A DNA stretch of 64,000 nucleotides, from NCBI RefSeq assembly GCF_019285775.1, contig NZ_CP079105.1, forward strand, positions 248,001 to 312,000, given 5' to 3'. The DNA is from Skermania piniformis. GTDB lineage: Bacteria > Actinomycetota > Actinomycetes > Mycobacteriales > Mycobacteriaceae. The notes below the pieces were generated by a model. That model had not been told where the DNA came from. It ran no database searches and saw only the letters and a program-made list of their open reading frames with translations. Below are positions 24,355 through 33,423 of the stretch, piece after piece (within the stretch, counting starts at the first letter, position 1; each line of letters starts with the position of its first letter). The position numbers and the translations under genes are program-made.

Positions 24355-25575
24355 TCAGCCGGGCTGTGGCTGCTTGCGCATTCGTTCCACCACTCCGGAC
24401 ACGAACGTGGTCACGTTGTCCAACCCCTGCACGTACGCCCAGTAGTCCGGATGACGCCCTGCCAGTGTGCCGACAACTCGGTCGATCCGCTCATTTTGGG
24501 CATCCAGCACCGAGGCCCACTCGGCGGTAATTCCCTTGGCCACGGCGAGCATCTGCGCGTCGCGCAACCGGAACCGCGTCGCCCGCTCCCGCGCGCGGGG
24601 GTCGTCCCGGACTTGTCGGAGCAGGGTCAATCGGTCGGTCACCGCATCGGCCGCCTGCTCGGCGACGGCGAGCTGGGCGCGGGCGGCTCCGGCGAGCGCG
24701 ACGGCGCGCTCCGGGTCGCCGGTGCGCAGCGCGGCCGTTGCCGCGGTGAGGTCGCGCTCGGCGGCGGCCAAGCCGGTGCGGGCTTGCTGGTCGTTACCGG
24801 TCAGGTCGGCCGAACTGGCGGCATTGAACTCGCGCAGTAATGCCGAATAGGCCGGGCCGAGTTGCTCGGTTCGGGTGGTCGCGGCCGCCAGCCGGGTGCG
24901 GGCGGAGGTCAGTTTGGTGCCGGCCTCGGTTTCCCGGCCGGGCGCCGCCGTCAATGCTGCGTCGAGTTCGCCGGCCGCCGCGACCACCTGCTGCGCGGCG
25001 GCCCGGCGCGCACCCGGACGGGACGCTGCAGCCAGTCGCTCGAGCCCGGCAGCCAGCCGGGTGGCCGGCGCGTGGACGGACGGATAGGTGGCGAACTGGG
25101 GGAGTGTGGCGAGCCGCCGCTGCGCGGCCGCAGCGACAGACCGGGCGTGCTCGGCCAGTTGCGGAACCGCTGCCAACGTCGCCTGCGCGCTTGCCAGCCG
25201 ATCGCGATGGGCGTGATAGAACTCGTCCACGGCGCGAGCGGCGGCAGTCAGCTGCTCGACCACCGGCCCGACCTCGGCGCGGTGGTTCGGCGGCACCGGC
25301 CGGTTCGTCACCCGGCCGCCGAGCTGCTCGGACAGGGCAAGGTAGCTGCTGGTCGCCGCGTCGCACCGGCTGCGGACCACCGCCCAGGTGCTGCCGATAT
25401 CGCCGGCGGTGCCCGCGGCCAGGTCGGGTCCGGCGGCGATCTCCTCGCTCGCCCGAACCCCCGCCTCGGCGACCGTCCGTCGCCGGTCCAGATCGAGAAA
25501 TGCTGTGCTCAGGGCTTGTTCCGCCGCGGGCACCCAGTCGTCGTCCCGAGGCGATCGAAGCCATCGCCGCGCCAC
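24355..25575 (-). CDS. Long helical coiled-coil protein heading the Ter operon, unknown
   Basis: A 406-residue, Ala/Arg-rich, nearly all-helical protein with heptad-like spacing throughout (for example LAEHARSVAAAAQRRLATL and ERDLTAATAALRTGDPERAV). No signal peptide, membrane segment or catalytic motif. The C-terminal 90 residues are less repetitive (AKGITAEWASVLDAQNERI, HPDYWAYVQGLDNVTTFV) and may be a small folded domain. GTG start at 25575; the ribosome site is weak. It is first in the operon and divergent from TerD across 141 bp, so it probably works with the Ter system, perhaps as a scaffold. The function is unknown. Confidence 0.7.
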   Translation of the reverse strand: MARRWLRSPRDDDWVPAAEQALSTAFLDLDRRRTVAEAGVRASEEIAAGPDLAAGTAGDIGSTWAVVRSRCDAATSSYLALSEQLGGRVTNRPVPPNHRAEVGPVVEQLTAAARAVDEFYHAHRDRLASAQATLAAVPQLAEHARSVAAAAQRRLATLPQFATYPSVHAPATRLAAGLERLAAASRPGARRAAAQQVVAAAGELDAALTAAPGRETEAGTKLTSARTRLAAATTRTEQLGPAYSALLREFNAASSADLTGNDQQARTGLAAAERDLTAATAALRTGDPERAVALAGAARAQLAVAEQAADAVTDRLTLLRQVRDDPRARERATRFRLRDAQMLAVAKGITAEWASVLDAQNERIDRVVGTLAGRHPDYWAYVQGLDNVTTFVSGVVERMRKQPQPG

Positions 25576-25716
25576 ATCACGATCCTAGCGATTTGGCGGC
25601 GCCGGCTCGGCTGGGGTTGTGACTGCCCAAGTGTGTCCAACACGACTAGTGTCGGGGAGGTAGCCGGGCGAATCGGACAGTCGGGCGACAAGACGGACTT
25701 CTAGGAGGGTATTCGC

Positions 25717-26292
25717 ATGGGTGTCAGCTTGAGTAAGGGTGGCAACGTCTCGTTGACCAAGGCCGCGCCGAATCTCACGGCCGTGGCGGTCGGTCTGGGC
25801 TGGGACGTCCGGACCACCACGGGCACCGATTTCGACCTGGACGCGAGCGCGATCGCAACCGGCGAGGACAAAAAGGTGCTCAGTGACCAGCACTTCATCT
25901 TCTTCAACAACCTTCGTTCACCGGAAGGCGCGATCGAGCATCTCGGGGACAACCTGACCGGTGCCGGCGATGGCGACGACGAGGTGATCAACGTGGACCT
26001 GGCGGCGACGCCGCCCACGATCACCAACATCGTGTTCCCGGTGTCGATCTACGACGCGGACACCCGGCAGCAGTCGTTCGGCCAGGTGCGTAATGCTTTC
26101 ATCCGGATTGTGGACCGCAGCGACGGCACCGAGCTGGCGCGCTACGACCTGTCCGAAGATGCGTCGACCGAGACCGCGATGGTCTTCGGCGAGCTGTATC
26201 GCAACGGCGCCGAATGGAAGTTCCGCGCGGTCGGGCAGGGATACGCGTCCGGCCTGGCGGGCATCGCCAAGGACTACGGCGTCAACGTCTAG
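25717..26292 (+). CDS. terD: TerD family calcium-binding stress protein
   Basis: A 191-residue single-domain Ter[33 protein letters not shown], the calcium loop [22 protein letters not shown] and the C-terminal [20 protein letters not shown]. Standard family length. The ATG at 25717 has AGGAGGG 7 nt upstream. TerD and TerE-like proteins are associated with tellurite, phage and envelope stress responses. It is followed by a strong hairpin and then the TerC-like gene. Confidence 0.95.
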   Translation: MGVSLSKGGNVSLTKAAPNLTAVAVGLGWDVRTTTGTDFDLDASAIATGEDKKVLSDQHFIFFNNLRSPEGAIEHLGDNLTGAGDGDDEVINVDLAATPPTITNIVFPVSIYDADTRQQSFGQVRNAFIRIVDRSDGTELARYDLSEDASTETAMVFGELYRNGAEWKFRAVGQGYASGLAGIAKDYGVNV

Positions 26293-26307
26293 GTCGTCTC
26301 GCCGTTT

Positions 26308-26348
26308 CGGTCCGAGGCTCCCCGTCACCCGCGGGGAGCCTCGGACCG
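26308..26348 (+). terminator. Strong hairpin after terD
   Basis: A perfect 17-bp stem, CGGTCCGAGGCTCCCCG (26308-26324) with its complement (26332-26348), and a 7-nt loop. There is no T-run. It lies 16 bp after the terD stop and 44 bp before the TerC-like start, so it should limit read-through into that gene. Confidence 0.8.
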
Positions 26349-26392
26349 AGTATGTTGCCCCGAATGTGTAATACCGAGAAAGGCATTCGCCC

Positions 26393-27517
26393 GTGATCCG
26401 AATATTCGGATTGTCCATCCTGGTCACCATCGCCTCACTGGTCGTGGCCTGGCTCTACGGGGGGCCGGAGGCGTTCGCCCTCGCCCTGATTCTCGGCATC
26501 CTCGAGGTCTCGTTGTCGTTCGACAATGCGGTGGTCAATGCGACCATCCTGCGGCGGATGAGCGACTTCTGGCAGCAGATATTCCTCACCATCGGCATTC
26601 TGATCGCGGTGTTCGGCATGCGTCTGCTGTTCCCACTGGCGATCGTCTGGATCACCGCCGGCCTGTCCCCGACGAGGGCGCTGGACCTGGCCCTGAATCC
26701 GCCGCCGGGCGATGCCGCGTACTTCCCGGATGGCTCGCCGAGCTACGAGACGCTGGTCACCGACGCGCATCCGCAGATCGCGGCGTTCGGTGGCATGTTC
26801 CTGCTGATGTTGTTCCTGGACTTCGTGTTCGAGGATCGGGATATCACCTGGTTGTCCTGGTTGGAGCGGCCGCTCGCCCGGATCGGCAAGCTGGACATGG
26901 TGTCGGTGGTCGTGGCGTTGATCGCCCTGGTGCTCACGGCGGAGTTCCTTGCCGCGGAGGACAAGGTGGCCACGGTGATGGTCTCGGGCGCACTCGGTCT
27001 GGTCGTCTATATCGTGGTGAACGGGTTGGGTGAGTTGTTCGACGCCGAGACGCATGCCGAGCATGCGGCCGAGGCGTCGAGTCACGGCGGCCCGAGCGAG
27101 CTGGCCAAGGCCACCGGCAAGGCCGGCTTCTTCCTGTTCCTCTACTTGGAGGTGCTGGACGCGTCGTTCAGCTTCGACGGCGTCATCGGCGCCTTCGCGA
27201 TCACCTCCGACCCGATCATCATCGCGCTCGGCCTCGGCCTGATCGGTGCCATGTTCGTCCGGTCGATCACGATCTACCTGGTACGCAAGGGCACGCTGAA
27301 CGAGTACCGGTACCTGGAGCACGGTGCCTTCTGGGCGATCGGAGCGCTCGCCGTGATCCTGTTGATCACCGTCGGCAACATCCACGTGCCGGAACTGGTC
27401 ACCGGGCTGGTCGGGGTGGCGTTGATCGGTGCAGCGTTCATCACCAGCCTGATCAGCAATCGACGGGATGGAGATCGCAGCGGCGACGACACACCGGCCG
27501 CCGTACCGGTGGGGTAG
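26393..27517 (+). CDS. TerC-like integral membrane protein (DUF475 branch)
   Basis: A 374-residue polytopic membrane protein with about eight hydrophobic segments. The TerC hallmark acidic residues are in LEVSLSFDNAVVNATIL (first repeat) and DASFSFDGVIGAFAI (second repeat). The long central loop (about residues 95-130, 200-235) and overall length fit the DUF475 branch. TerC proteins form membrane complexes with TerD-family proteins, and related TerC family members are linked to manganese export. GTG start with AAAGG upstream. Confidence 0.88.
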   Translation: MIRIFGLSILVTIASLVVAWLYGGPEAFALALILGILEVSLSFDNAVVNATILRRMSDFWQQIFLTIGILIAVFGMRLLFPLAIVWITAGLSPTRALDLALNPPPGDAAYFPDGSPSYETLVTDAHPQIAAFGGMFLLMLFLDFVFEDRDITWLSWLERPLARIGKLDMVSVVVALIALVLTAEFLAAEDKVATVMVSGALGLVVYIVVNGLGELFDAETHAEHAAEASSHGGPSELAKATGKAGFFLFLYLEVLDASFSFDGVIGAFAITSDPIIIALGLGLIGAMFVRSITIYLVRKGTLNEYRYLEHGAFWAIGALAVILLITVGNIHVPELVTGLVGVALIGAAFITSLISNRRDGDRSGDDTPAAVPVG

Positions 27518-27532
27518 CCACGAGGTGCCGAC

Positions 27533-27565
27533 AAAGGCCGGCCGGGTCGAACCCGGCCGGCCTTT
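27533..27565. terminator. Bidirectional terminator between the TerC-like gene and fcl
   Basis: A perfect 15-bp stem: AAAGGCCGGCCGGGT (27533-27547), loop CGA, complement (27551-27565). The A-run on one side and T-run on the other let it work in both directions. It separates the convergent Ter and GDP-fucose units. Confidence 0.85.
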
Positions 27566-27599
27566 GGCGTCGGTGTGAAACCCGGTCTATGCCGTGGTG

Positions 27600-28573
27600 C
27601 TACGTCGGGGCGCCGGCGCAGATCGAATCTCGGTACCACCCGACGGTGCTCGCGATGCCGGCTTCCAACCCGATCGACGGCGTCCAGCCGGTGGCTCGGA
27701 GTTTGCTCACATCCAGCAACTTGCGCGGTGTGCCGTCCGGCTTGCTGGTGTCCCAGCGGATCTCGCCGGAGTAATCGACGGCATCGGCGACCATGCCGGC
27801 AATCTCGGCAATGCTGTGGTCGATCCCGGTACCCACGTTGACGTGGTCGTCGCCGTCGTAGTTCGCCAGCAGGTGCAGGCAGGCGTCGGCCAAGTCGTCG
27901 ACATGCAGGAATTCGCGGCGCGGGGTGCCGCTGCCCCAGTTGGTGACCGACGGCAGACCGTGCTGTGCGGCTTCGTCGTACCGGCGGATCAGCGCCGGTA
28001 ACACATGACTGGCCTGCGGATCGAAGTTGTCCCCGGGGCCGTACAGATTGGTCGGCATCGCCGCGATCCACGGCAGACCGTACTGTCGGCGCACCGCGCG
28101 CACGTGCAGAATCCCGGCGATCTTCGCGATTGCGTAGGCCTCGTTGGTCGGTTCCAGATGACCGGTGAGCAGCTCGTCCTCGGTGATCGGCTGGGCGGCG
28201 AACTTCGGGTAGATGCAGGACGAGCCGAGGAACAGCAGCCGTGATACCTCGTGCGCCCGGGCCGCGTCCAGCACGTTGAGCTGGATCTGGAGGTTATCGG
28301 AGAGAAAGTCCACCGGATAGGCGTTGTTGGCCGCGATGCCACCGACCCGTGCTGCCGCCAGCACGACGACCGAGACGTCGGTACGAGCGAAAAAGTCGAA
28401 CACGGCCGATCGATCGCGCAGGTCCAACTCCGCCGAGCTACGTCCGACCAGCTCGGTGAACCCGGCCGCGGTCAGCCGTCGCCAGATCGCCGAACCGACC
28501 AGGCCGCGATGGCCGGCGACATAGACCGGTGCTGCTTTGTCCAGCGCCGCCGGCGCGGCGACAGATGACTCGG

Positions 28574-28577
<4 letters not shown>
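27600..28577 (-). CDS. fcl: GDP-L-fucose synthase (3,5-epimerase/4-reductase)
   Basis: A 325-residue extended SDR. Seen: NADP motif [12 protein letters not shown], the [11 protein letters not shown] block, the catalytic Ser in SSCIYPK, and YAIAKIAG with the catalytic Tyr and Lys. It converts GDP-4-keto-6-deoxymannose to GDP-L-fucose. GTG at 28577 overlaps the gmd stop by 4 bp, so the two steps are translationally coupled. M. tuberculosis has the same pair as gmdA-epiA. The product probably supplies fucose-type sugars for an envelope glycolipid or polysaccharide; no glycosyltransferase lies in this operon. Confidence 0.92.
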
Positions 28578-29611
<1,034 letters not shown>

Positions 29612-29659
29612 AGCGACTGTCTAGCCGATCGTCCGGGAGCCGGGGGACGCGGCGCGTAC

Positions 29660-29681
29660 GAAATAGATATCCATAGATTTC
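29660..29681. promoter_or_regulatory. AT-rich partial palindrome upstream of gmd
   Basis: The stretch from 29660 to 29681 begins GAAAT and ends ATTTC around an AT-rich core (AGATATCCATAG), in otherwise GC-rich DNA and about 50 bp before the gmd start. It could hold the -10 region of the gmd promoter on the - strand or an operator. This is based on composition only. Confidence 0.3.
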
Positions 29682-29755
29682 GCAGTCTAGCGGTCGCGGT
29701 GCAGCCCGGATGCGTCGATCAAGGTAGTGGAATCGTGGGTCCGGCGCCCGGCAAA

Positions 29756-30160
29756 TCAGGCGGTGAGCTCGATGTCGACCGAGTCGGCCACCTCGTCGAG
29801 CGACCGGACGGTGTCGATGCAGATCCGCGCCCCGATGTGATCCCGGCTCTGTTGGAACGGCGAGCGCGGATCGTGCGCGATGCAGCTCAGGCTGGCCGCG
29901 CGGGCATCGGCGGCGATGTTGTCGACGAGCTCGGTCATCCGGCGATCCAAGCCGTCGACCGCGGCCAAATCGAGTACCAGGGCCTTGGCTCGGGTGGATC
30001 GGATAGCGTCTGCCACGCCGTCCCGGATCGTTCGCGCCGCCAGATCGTCGTGAACTTTCGGCAGGCCGACCATCAGATAGTTGTGTACGAGTACTGTCGG
30101 CGCCTGGCATCGCTGCGGCGGTATCGCTGGGAAACTGTCGGCGGTGGGGGGAGAGCCCAT
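29756..30160 (-). CDS. STAS domain protein, RsbS-like
   Basis: A 134-residue protein. After a 20-residue leader it has the STAS fold pattern: VLVHNYLMVGLPK, a helix with AARTIRDGVADAIRSTR, ALVLDLAAVDGLDRRMTELV and a final conserved strand. The order resembles RsbS/RsbR-type stressosome proteins and anti-anti-sigma factors. In RsbS the phosphorylated Ser follows the D-x-I/L-D turn; here that position is Arg (GLDRRM), so it may not be switched by that phosphorylation. The ATG at 30160 has AAGGA 6 nt upstream. No anti-sigma kinase is adjacent. Confidence 0.75.
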   Translation of the reverse strand: MGSPPTADSFPAIPPQRCQAPTVLVHNYLMVGLPKVHDDLAARTIRDGVADAIRSTRAKALVLDLAAVDGLDRRMTELVDNIAADARAASLSCIAHDPRSPFQQSRDHIGARICIDTVRSLDEVADSVDIELTA

Positions 30161-30561
30161 TGAGCGTCCTTCCGCGCCCGCCGGGCACTGCGCCACGCGC
30201 GAGCAGGTCACATACCGAGGGTTTGTTCTTAATGTCTATTCAAGACTCCGAAACGGGTGTTTGTCTCGACTGGGAGCCGGTTGGTTTTTGCCGGCCGGTC
30301 GATTCGACGGGGCGCCGAGACGGTCGATCCGAGTCCGTGGCGGCGCGACGACCAGCGACGATGCCCCGATTCCAGCGCTTTGCGGCCGCCGTCCGGGGAA
30401 ATTGTATGTGGTTAAGAACACAGCAACGGGACGCCGGTTGTTCGGCGTGTCGCCGTGCGGGCGTGCCGTTTGCCGTGGTGCGAAATATGGACCAATGTCC
30501 GCTATTGTGTTCCCGGCCCACACACCGTCGGGGATCAGACCACGGAAAGGCGGCAACGGGT
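30161..30561. other. 401-bp intergenic stretch before the lipase gene
   Basis: An open frame from 30160 crosses this stretch in phase with the lipase, but its translation is irregular and lacks a signal peptide, while the lipase has its own start and signal. It contains AT-rich patches (around 30220-30245 and 30400-30425) that could hold promoters for the lipase or for the divergent STAS gene. No RNA gene was recognised. Confidence 0.5.
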
Positions 30562-31803
30562 ATGGGTGCTGCGGTCGGTTTATCAGCCGAGCGCCGGCGT
30601 AACGGGATACGAGCTGCGCTGGTCGGGGTGATCGTCATGCTCGCTGCGACGTTCGCGCCGGGTACGGCCGGAGCGGCGCCGATCTATCCGGCGCCGGATC
30701 CGGATCCGTTCTATCTGCAACCGCCGGATGTGGCGGCCAAGGGACCGGGCGACATCTTCGCTGCCCGGCCGATGCCGCCGCTGCCGTTGTTTCCCGGCAT
30801 CGAGATTCGCCAGCTGGCGTTCCGTTCGACCGACTCGCAGGGGCGGCCGATCGCAGCCACGACGTTGGTGATGCTGCCGCCCAATCGTGCGGTGGATGCG
30901 CCGGTGCTGTCTTATCAGCACATCGTCAACGCGCTGGGCTTGCGGTGCGCGCCGTCGCGGGCGCTCTACTCGACCGACCAGACCGTGGTGATCCGGGAAG
31001 CGCCGGCGCTCAACGGCGTCCTGGCCCGCGGCTGGGTTGTCACGTTGCCGGATCATCTCGGGCCGGACAGCGCCTACGGCGCGGCCCGAATGGGCGGTCA
31101 GATCACCCTCGACGGGATCCGGGCGGTGCAGCGCAGCGCCGACCTGAACCTCGGCCGCAGTCCGGTGGCCATGGCCGGCTACTCCGGTGGTGGTATGGCG
31201 ACCGCGTTTGCCGCCGCGCTGGCGAAGGAGTATGCGCCCGAGTTGCGCATCGTCGGGGTTGCCGAGGGTGGCGTCCCGATGAATATTCGCAAGATGGCCG
31301 AGGCGCTCGGGTTTGCGCCGCATCCACTGTTCGGTTTGGCGATGGCCGCCGCGATCGGATTGGAACGGGAGTATCCGGAGCAGTTCCCGCTCAGCGCGCA
31401 GCTGAATCCGGAGGGGCTCGGGTTACGCGATCAGATGGCCAACGCCTGCACCAACGACATCTTGGCGCTGGGTGCCGGGCGGAGCGTGCCGCAGCTTGCG
31501 GCGTCGACCTCGCTGGTGAACGATCCGAACGCCTGGTCGGTAGCCGACTTGAACAGTGTGGAGCTGTATCCGGGGGTGCCGAACATGCCGGTATTCGAAT
31601 GGCACAGCCCGATCGATGGTCTGATCCCGGTGGATTCGATCGACGCCACCGTGCGCCGGTACTGCGCAGCGGGGGTGCCGGTGCTCGCCGAGAAATATCC
31701 CAGCCCGGATCACATGACGACGGCGGTGCTGGGCATGCCGGCCGCGATGAACTACCTGGACGCCAGGTTTCGCGGTGAACCGGCGCCGAGCAACTGCCGC
31801 TAG
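30562..31803 (+). CDS. Secreted lipase (secretory lipase, PF03583 family)
   Basis: A 413-residue alpha/beta-hydrolase with a signal peptide (LVGVIVMLAATFAPGTAGAA, cleavage near AGA-API). Seen: nucleophile elbow AGYSGGG, an Asp in the HSPIDGLIPV region and a His in SPDHMTTAVLG; the overall pattern matches the secretory triacylglycerol lipase family found in Candida and actinomycetes. It would act on external or envelope acylglycerols. ATG at 30562 is the first start directly before the signal peptide; the ribosome site is weak. Confidence 0.87.
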   Translation: MGAAVGLSAERRRNGIRAALVGVIVMLAATFAPGTAGAAPIYPAPDPDPFYLQPPDVAAKGPGDIFAARPMPPLPLFPGIEIRQLAFRSTDSQGRPIAATTLVMLPPNRAVDAPVLSYQHIVNALGLRCAPSRALYSTDQTVVIREAPALNGVLARGWVVTLPDHLGPDSAYGAARMGGQITLDGIRAVQRSADLNLGRSPVAMAGYSGGGMATAFAAALAKEYAPELRIVGVAEGGVPMNIRKMAEALGFAPHPLFGLAMAAAIGLEREYPEQFPLSAQLNPEGLGLRDQMANACTNDILALGAGRSVPQLAASTSLVNDPNAWSVADLNSVELYPGVPNMPVFEWHSPIDGLIPVDSIDATVRRYCAAGVPVLAEKYPSPDHMTTAVLGMPAAMNYLDARFRGEPAPSNCR

Positions 31804-31877
31804 CTGGACGCTTGCAATTGTTAGCACCTGGCGTACATTCTTGAGAGACGTACCCGTCCACCAAGGAGGCACGACCC

Positions 31878-32315
31878 ATGGCCGACATTACCGGCACCAA
31901 GCCCACCGAATCCACGTTCGACCCGCGGCGGCCGATCTACGCCACGGTCGGCGCGGGCTACGCCGCGTTCGACGCGGTCAGCGAGTTGGTCTCGAAGACT
32001 CGCGCTCGGGTCTCGGAAACCCGCGGCGATTTCGGTGACCAGGTCAGCGCGCTGCGGGAGCGGCTGGGCGACCTGCCCGTCGACGTTCCGGACGATCTGG
32101 CCGGGCTGCGCGACAAGCTGTCCTACGACGAGCTGCGCCGTACCGCCGAGGATCGCTACTCGGACTTCGTCGAGCGCGGTGCCAACGAGCTGAGCGACCG
32201 GCCCAACGTCGAGCAGCAGCTGGACCGAGTCGATTCGCTTTACCACGACGCCATCGCCGCGCTCGACAAGGTCGGCGACCAGGTGGCGAAGCTGACCGGC
32301 CGGATCGGCGACTAG
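31878..32315 (+). CDS. Heparin-binding haemagglutinin (HbhA)-like protein without lysine-rich tail
   Basis: A 145-residue helical protein. Its PIYATVGAGYAAFDAVSELV, DLPVDVPDDLAGLRDKLSYD and ELRRTAEDRYSDFVERG follow the order of mycobacterial HbhA (an N-terminal hydrophobic helix, a coiled coil, then the LVERG-type block). HbhA in M. tuberculosis ends in Lys-Ala-Pro repeats that bind heparan sulfate; here the protein stops at GDQVAKLTGRIGD. Heparin binding is therefore doubtful and a role in lipid droplets or membranes is possible. The ATG has AAGGAGG upstream. Its TAG shares a CTAG with the stop of the convergent DUF998 gene. Confidence 0.82.
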   Translation: MADITGTKPTESTFDPRRPIYATVGAGYAAFDAVSELVSKTRARVSETRGDFGDQVSALRERLGDLPVDVPDDLAGLRDKLSYDELRRTAEDRYSDFVERGANELSDRPNVEQQLDRVDSLYHDAIAALDKVGDQVAKLTGRIGD

Positions 32316-33007
32316 TCGTCCGCAGCTCGGGTGGGGCTGGGACGCGCGACGGCGATCCCGAGCGTGACCAGCCACAGCGACATCATGCCCACCTGTATGC
32401 GCTGTGCGACACCGAGGGCGTAATCGCCCGGCAGGTTGTCCGCGACCAGTAGCCAGACCGTTGCAATCGACCCGATGAGCAGCCAGGTCAGGCCAGCGGT
32501 GCGCAGCGCAGCTCCCCGGCCGAGCCGGTATGCAGCTCCCCGGCGGAGCCGGAATGCGGCTACGGTGAACGCGATCATCGCCACGAAGATCGCGTTCACC
32601 GCGACCGTGCTGGTCAATGCATGAACGTGATGCAGCTGGGGAAACAATCCGCTGGGGCTGCTCGGACACGGGTGGTCCGGCGTCGGTATGCAACTGATCG
32701 GCAGGGTGGCATCGGCGACCGTGGCACCGCCGAAGATCATCAGGGCAACCCAGCCGGTCGTGGTCAGCCGACTGGGCGGGCCGAGTGGGCTTGGGCTGCG
32801 CTTACGAAGGATCAGCGCGGTCGCGGCGACGAGGATCACCAGCACGCCGGTGATCACGTCGGCCAGCGCGAACACCCAGCGGTACGGCCGGCCGACGGCG
32901 TCGAGTTCGCTGAGGAACGAATCGGTCGGGTCGAGGCCGAGATCGAGAACGAACTCCAAGAGCCACGACGAATAACAGATGCCGGCGACGATCAGCGCGG
33001 TGCCCAT
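32312..33007 (-). CDS. DUF998 family membrane protein
   Basis: A 231-residue protein with six predicted membrane helices (for example GTALIVAGICYSSWLLEFVL and VAVNAIFVAMIAFTVAAF). The pattern and length fit DUF998. ATG at 33007 overlaps the vsr stop by 1 nt (TGATG); GTG at 33010 gives a 4-nt overlap. It is the last gene of the methyltransferase-restriction-vsr operon, which is an unusual place for a DUF998 protein; it may be a passenger or take part in the system. Confidence 0.75.
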   Translation of the reverse strand: MGTALIVAGICYSSWLLEFVLDLGLDPTDSFLSELDAVGRPYRWVFALADVITGVLVILVAATALILRKRSPSPLGPPSRLTTTGWVALMIFGGATVADATLPISCIPTPDHPCPSSPSGLFPQLHHVHALTSTVAVNAIFVAMIAFTVAAFRLRRGAAYRLGRGAALRTAGLTWLLIGSIATVWLLVADNLPGDYALGVAQRIQVGMMSLWLVTLGIAVARPSPTRAADD

Positions 33008-33414
33008 CACGACCGGCCCAGCGCGGCCTGCACCCGATCCGCTGCGGTTTCGGCGGCTTCGTGTTCCCAAAGTCGTACCACCTGCCAACCGGCCTCCGCC
33101 AGCGCCGCGTCCGTTTCCCGATCCCGCGCGACATTTGCCGCCAGCTTCTCCGCCCACCACGCCGCGTTGCGCTTCGGATCGGTCGCGTGCACTGGACATC
33201 TGTGCCAAAAACACCCATCCACGTATACCGCAACCCGTAGCCGCGGAAACACCACATCGGCTCGTCGGCGCAGGCCGGGCAGCGGCGCGCGGTCGACGAA
33301 ATAGCGCAGCCCGCGTCGGTGCAACTCGCGCCGCAAGGCAAGTTCGGGCGCGGTGTCCCGACGTTGCTGGCGACTCATCCGGGCGCTGGTCGCAGCGTCC
33401 GTCGCAGGCCGCAT
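33007..33414 (-). CDS. vsr: Very short patch repair endonuclease Vsr
   Basis: A 135-residue Vsr-fold nuclease. Seen: MSRQQRRDTAPELALRREL, LPGLRRRADVVFPRLRVAVYVDGCFWHRCP (the Asp of DVVF and the CFWHxCP zinc/active-site motif), and NAAWWAEKLAANVARDR. Vsr nicks beside T:G mismatches that arise when 5-methylcytosine deaminates, and it is typically partnered with a cytosine-5 methyltransferase, here two genes upstream. ATG at 33414. Overlaps the DUF998 gene downstream by 1 nt. Confidence 0.92.
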   Translation of the reverse strand: MRPATDAATSARMSRQQRRDTAPELALRRELHRRGLRYFVDRAPLPGLRRRADVVFPRLRVAVYVDGCFWHRCPVHATDPKRNAAWWAEKLAANVARDRETDAALAEAGWQVVRLWEHEAAETAADRVQAALGRS

Positions 33415-33423
33415 CAGCGTCGC

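Noticed and set aside
30230-30290. SigB/SigF-type promoter before the lipase
   Set aside because: GTTTG and GGTTGG elements occur with roughly suitable spacing, but the match to the GGGTAT -10 element is poor and the site is about 280 bp from the gene.
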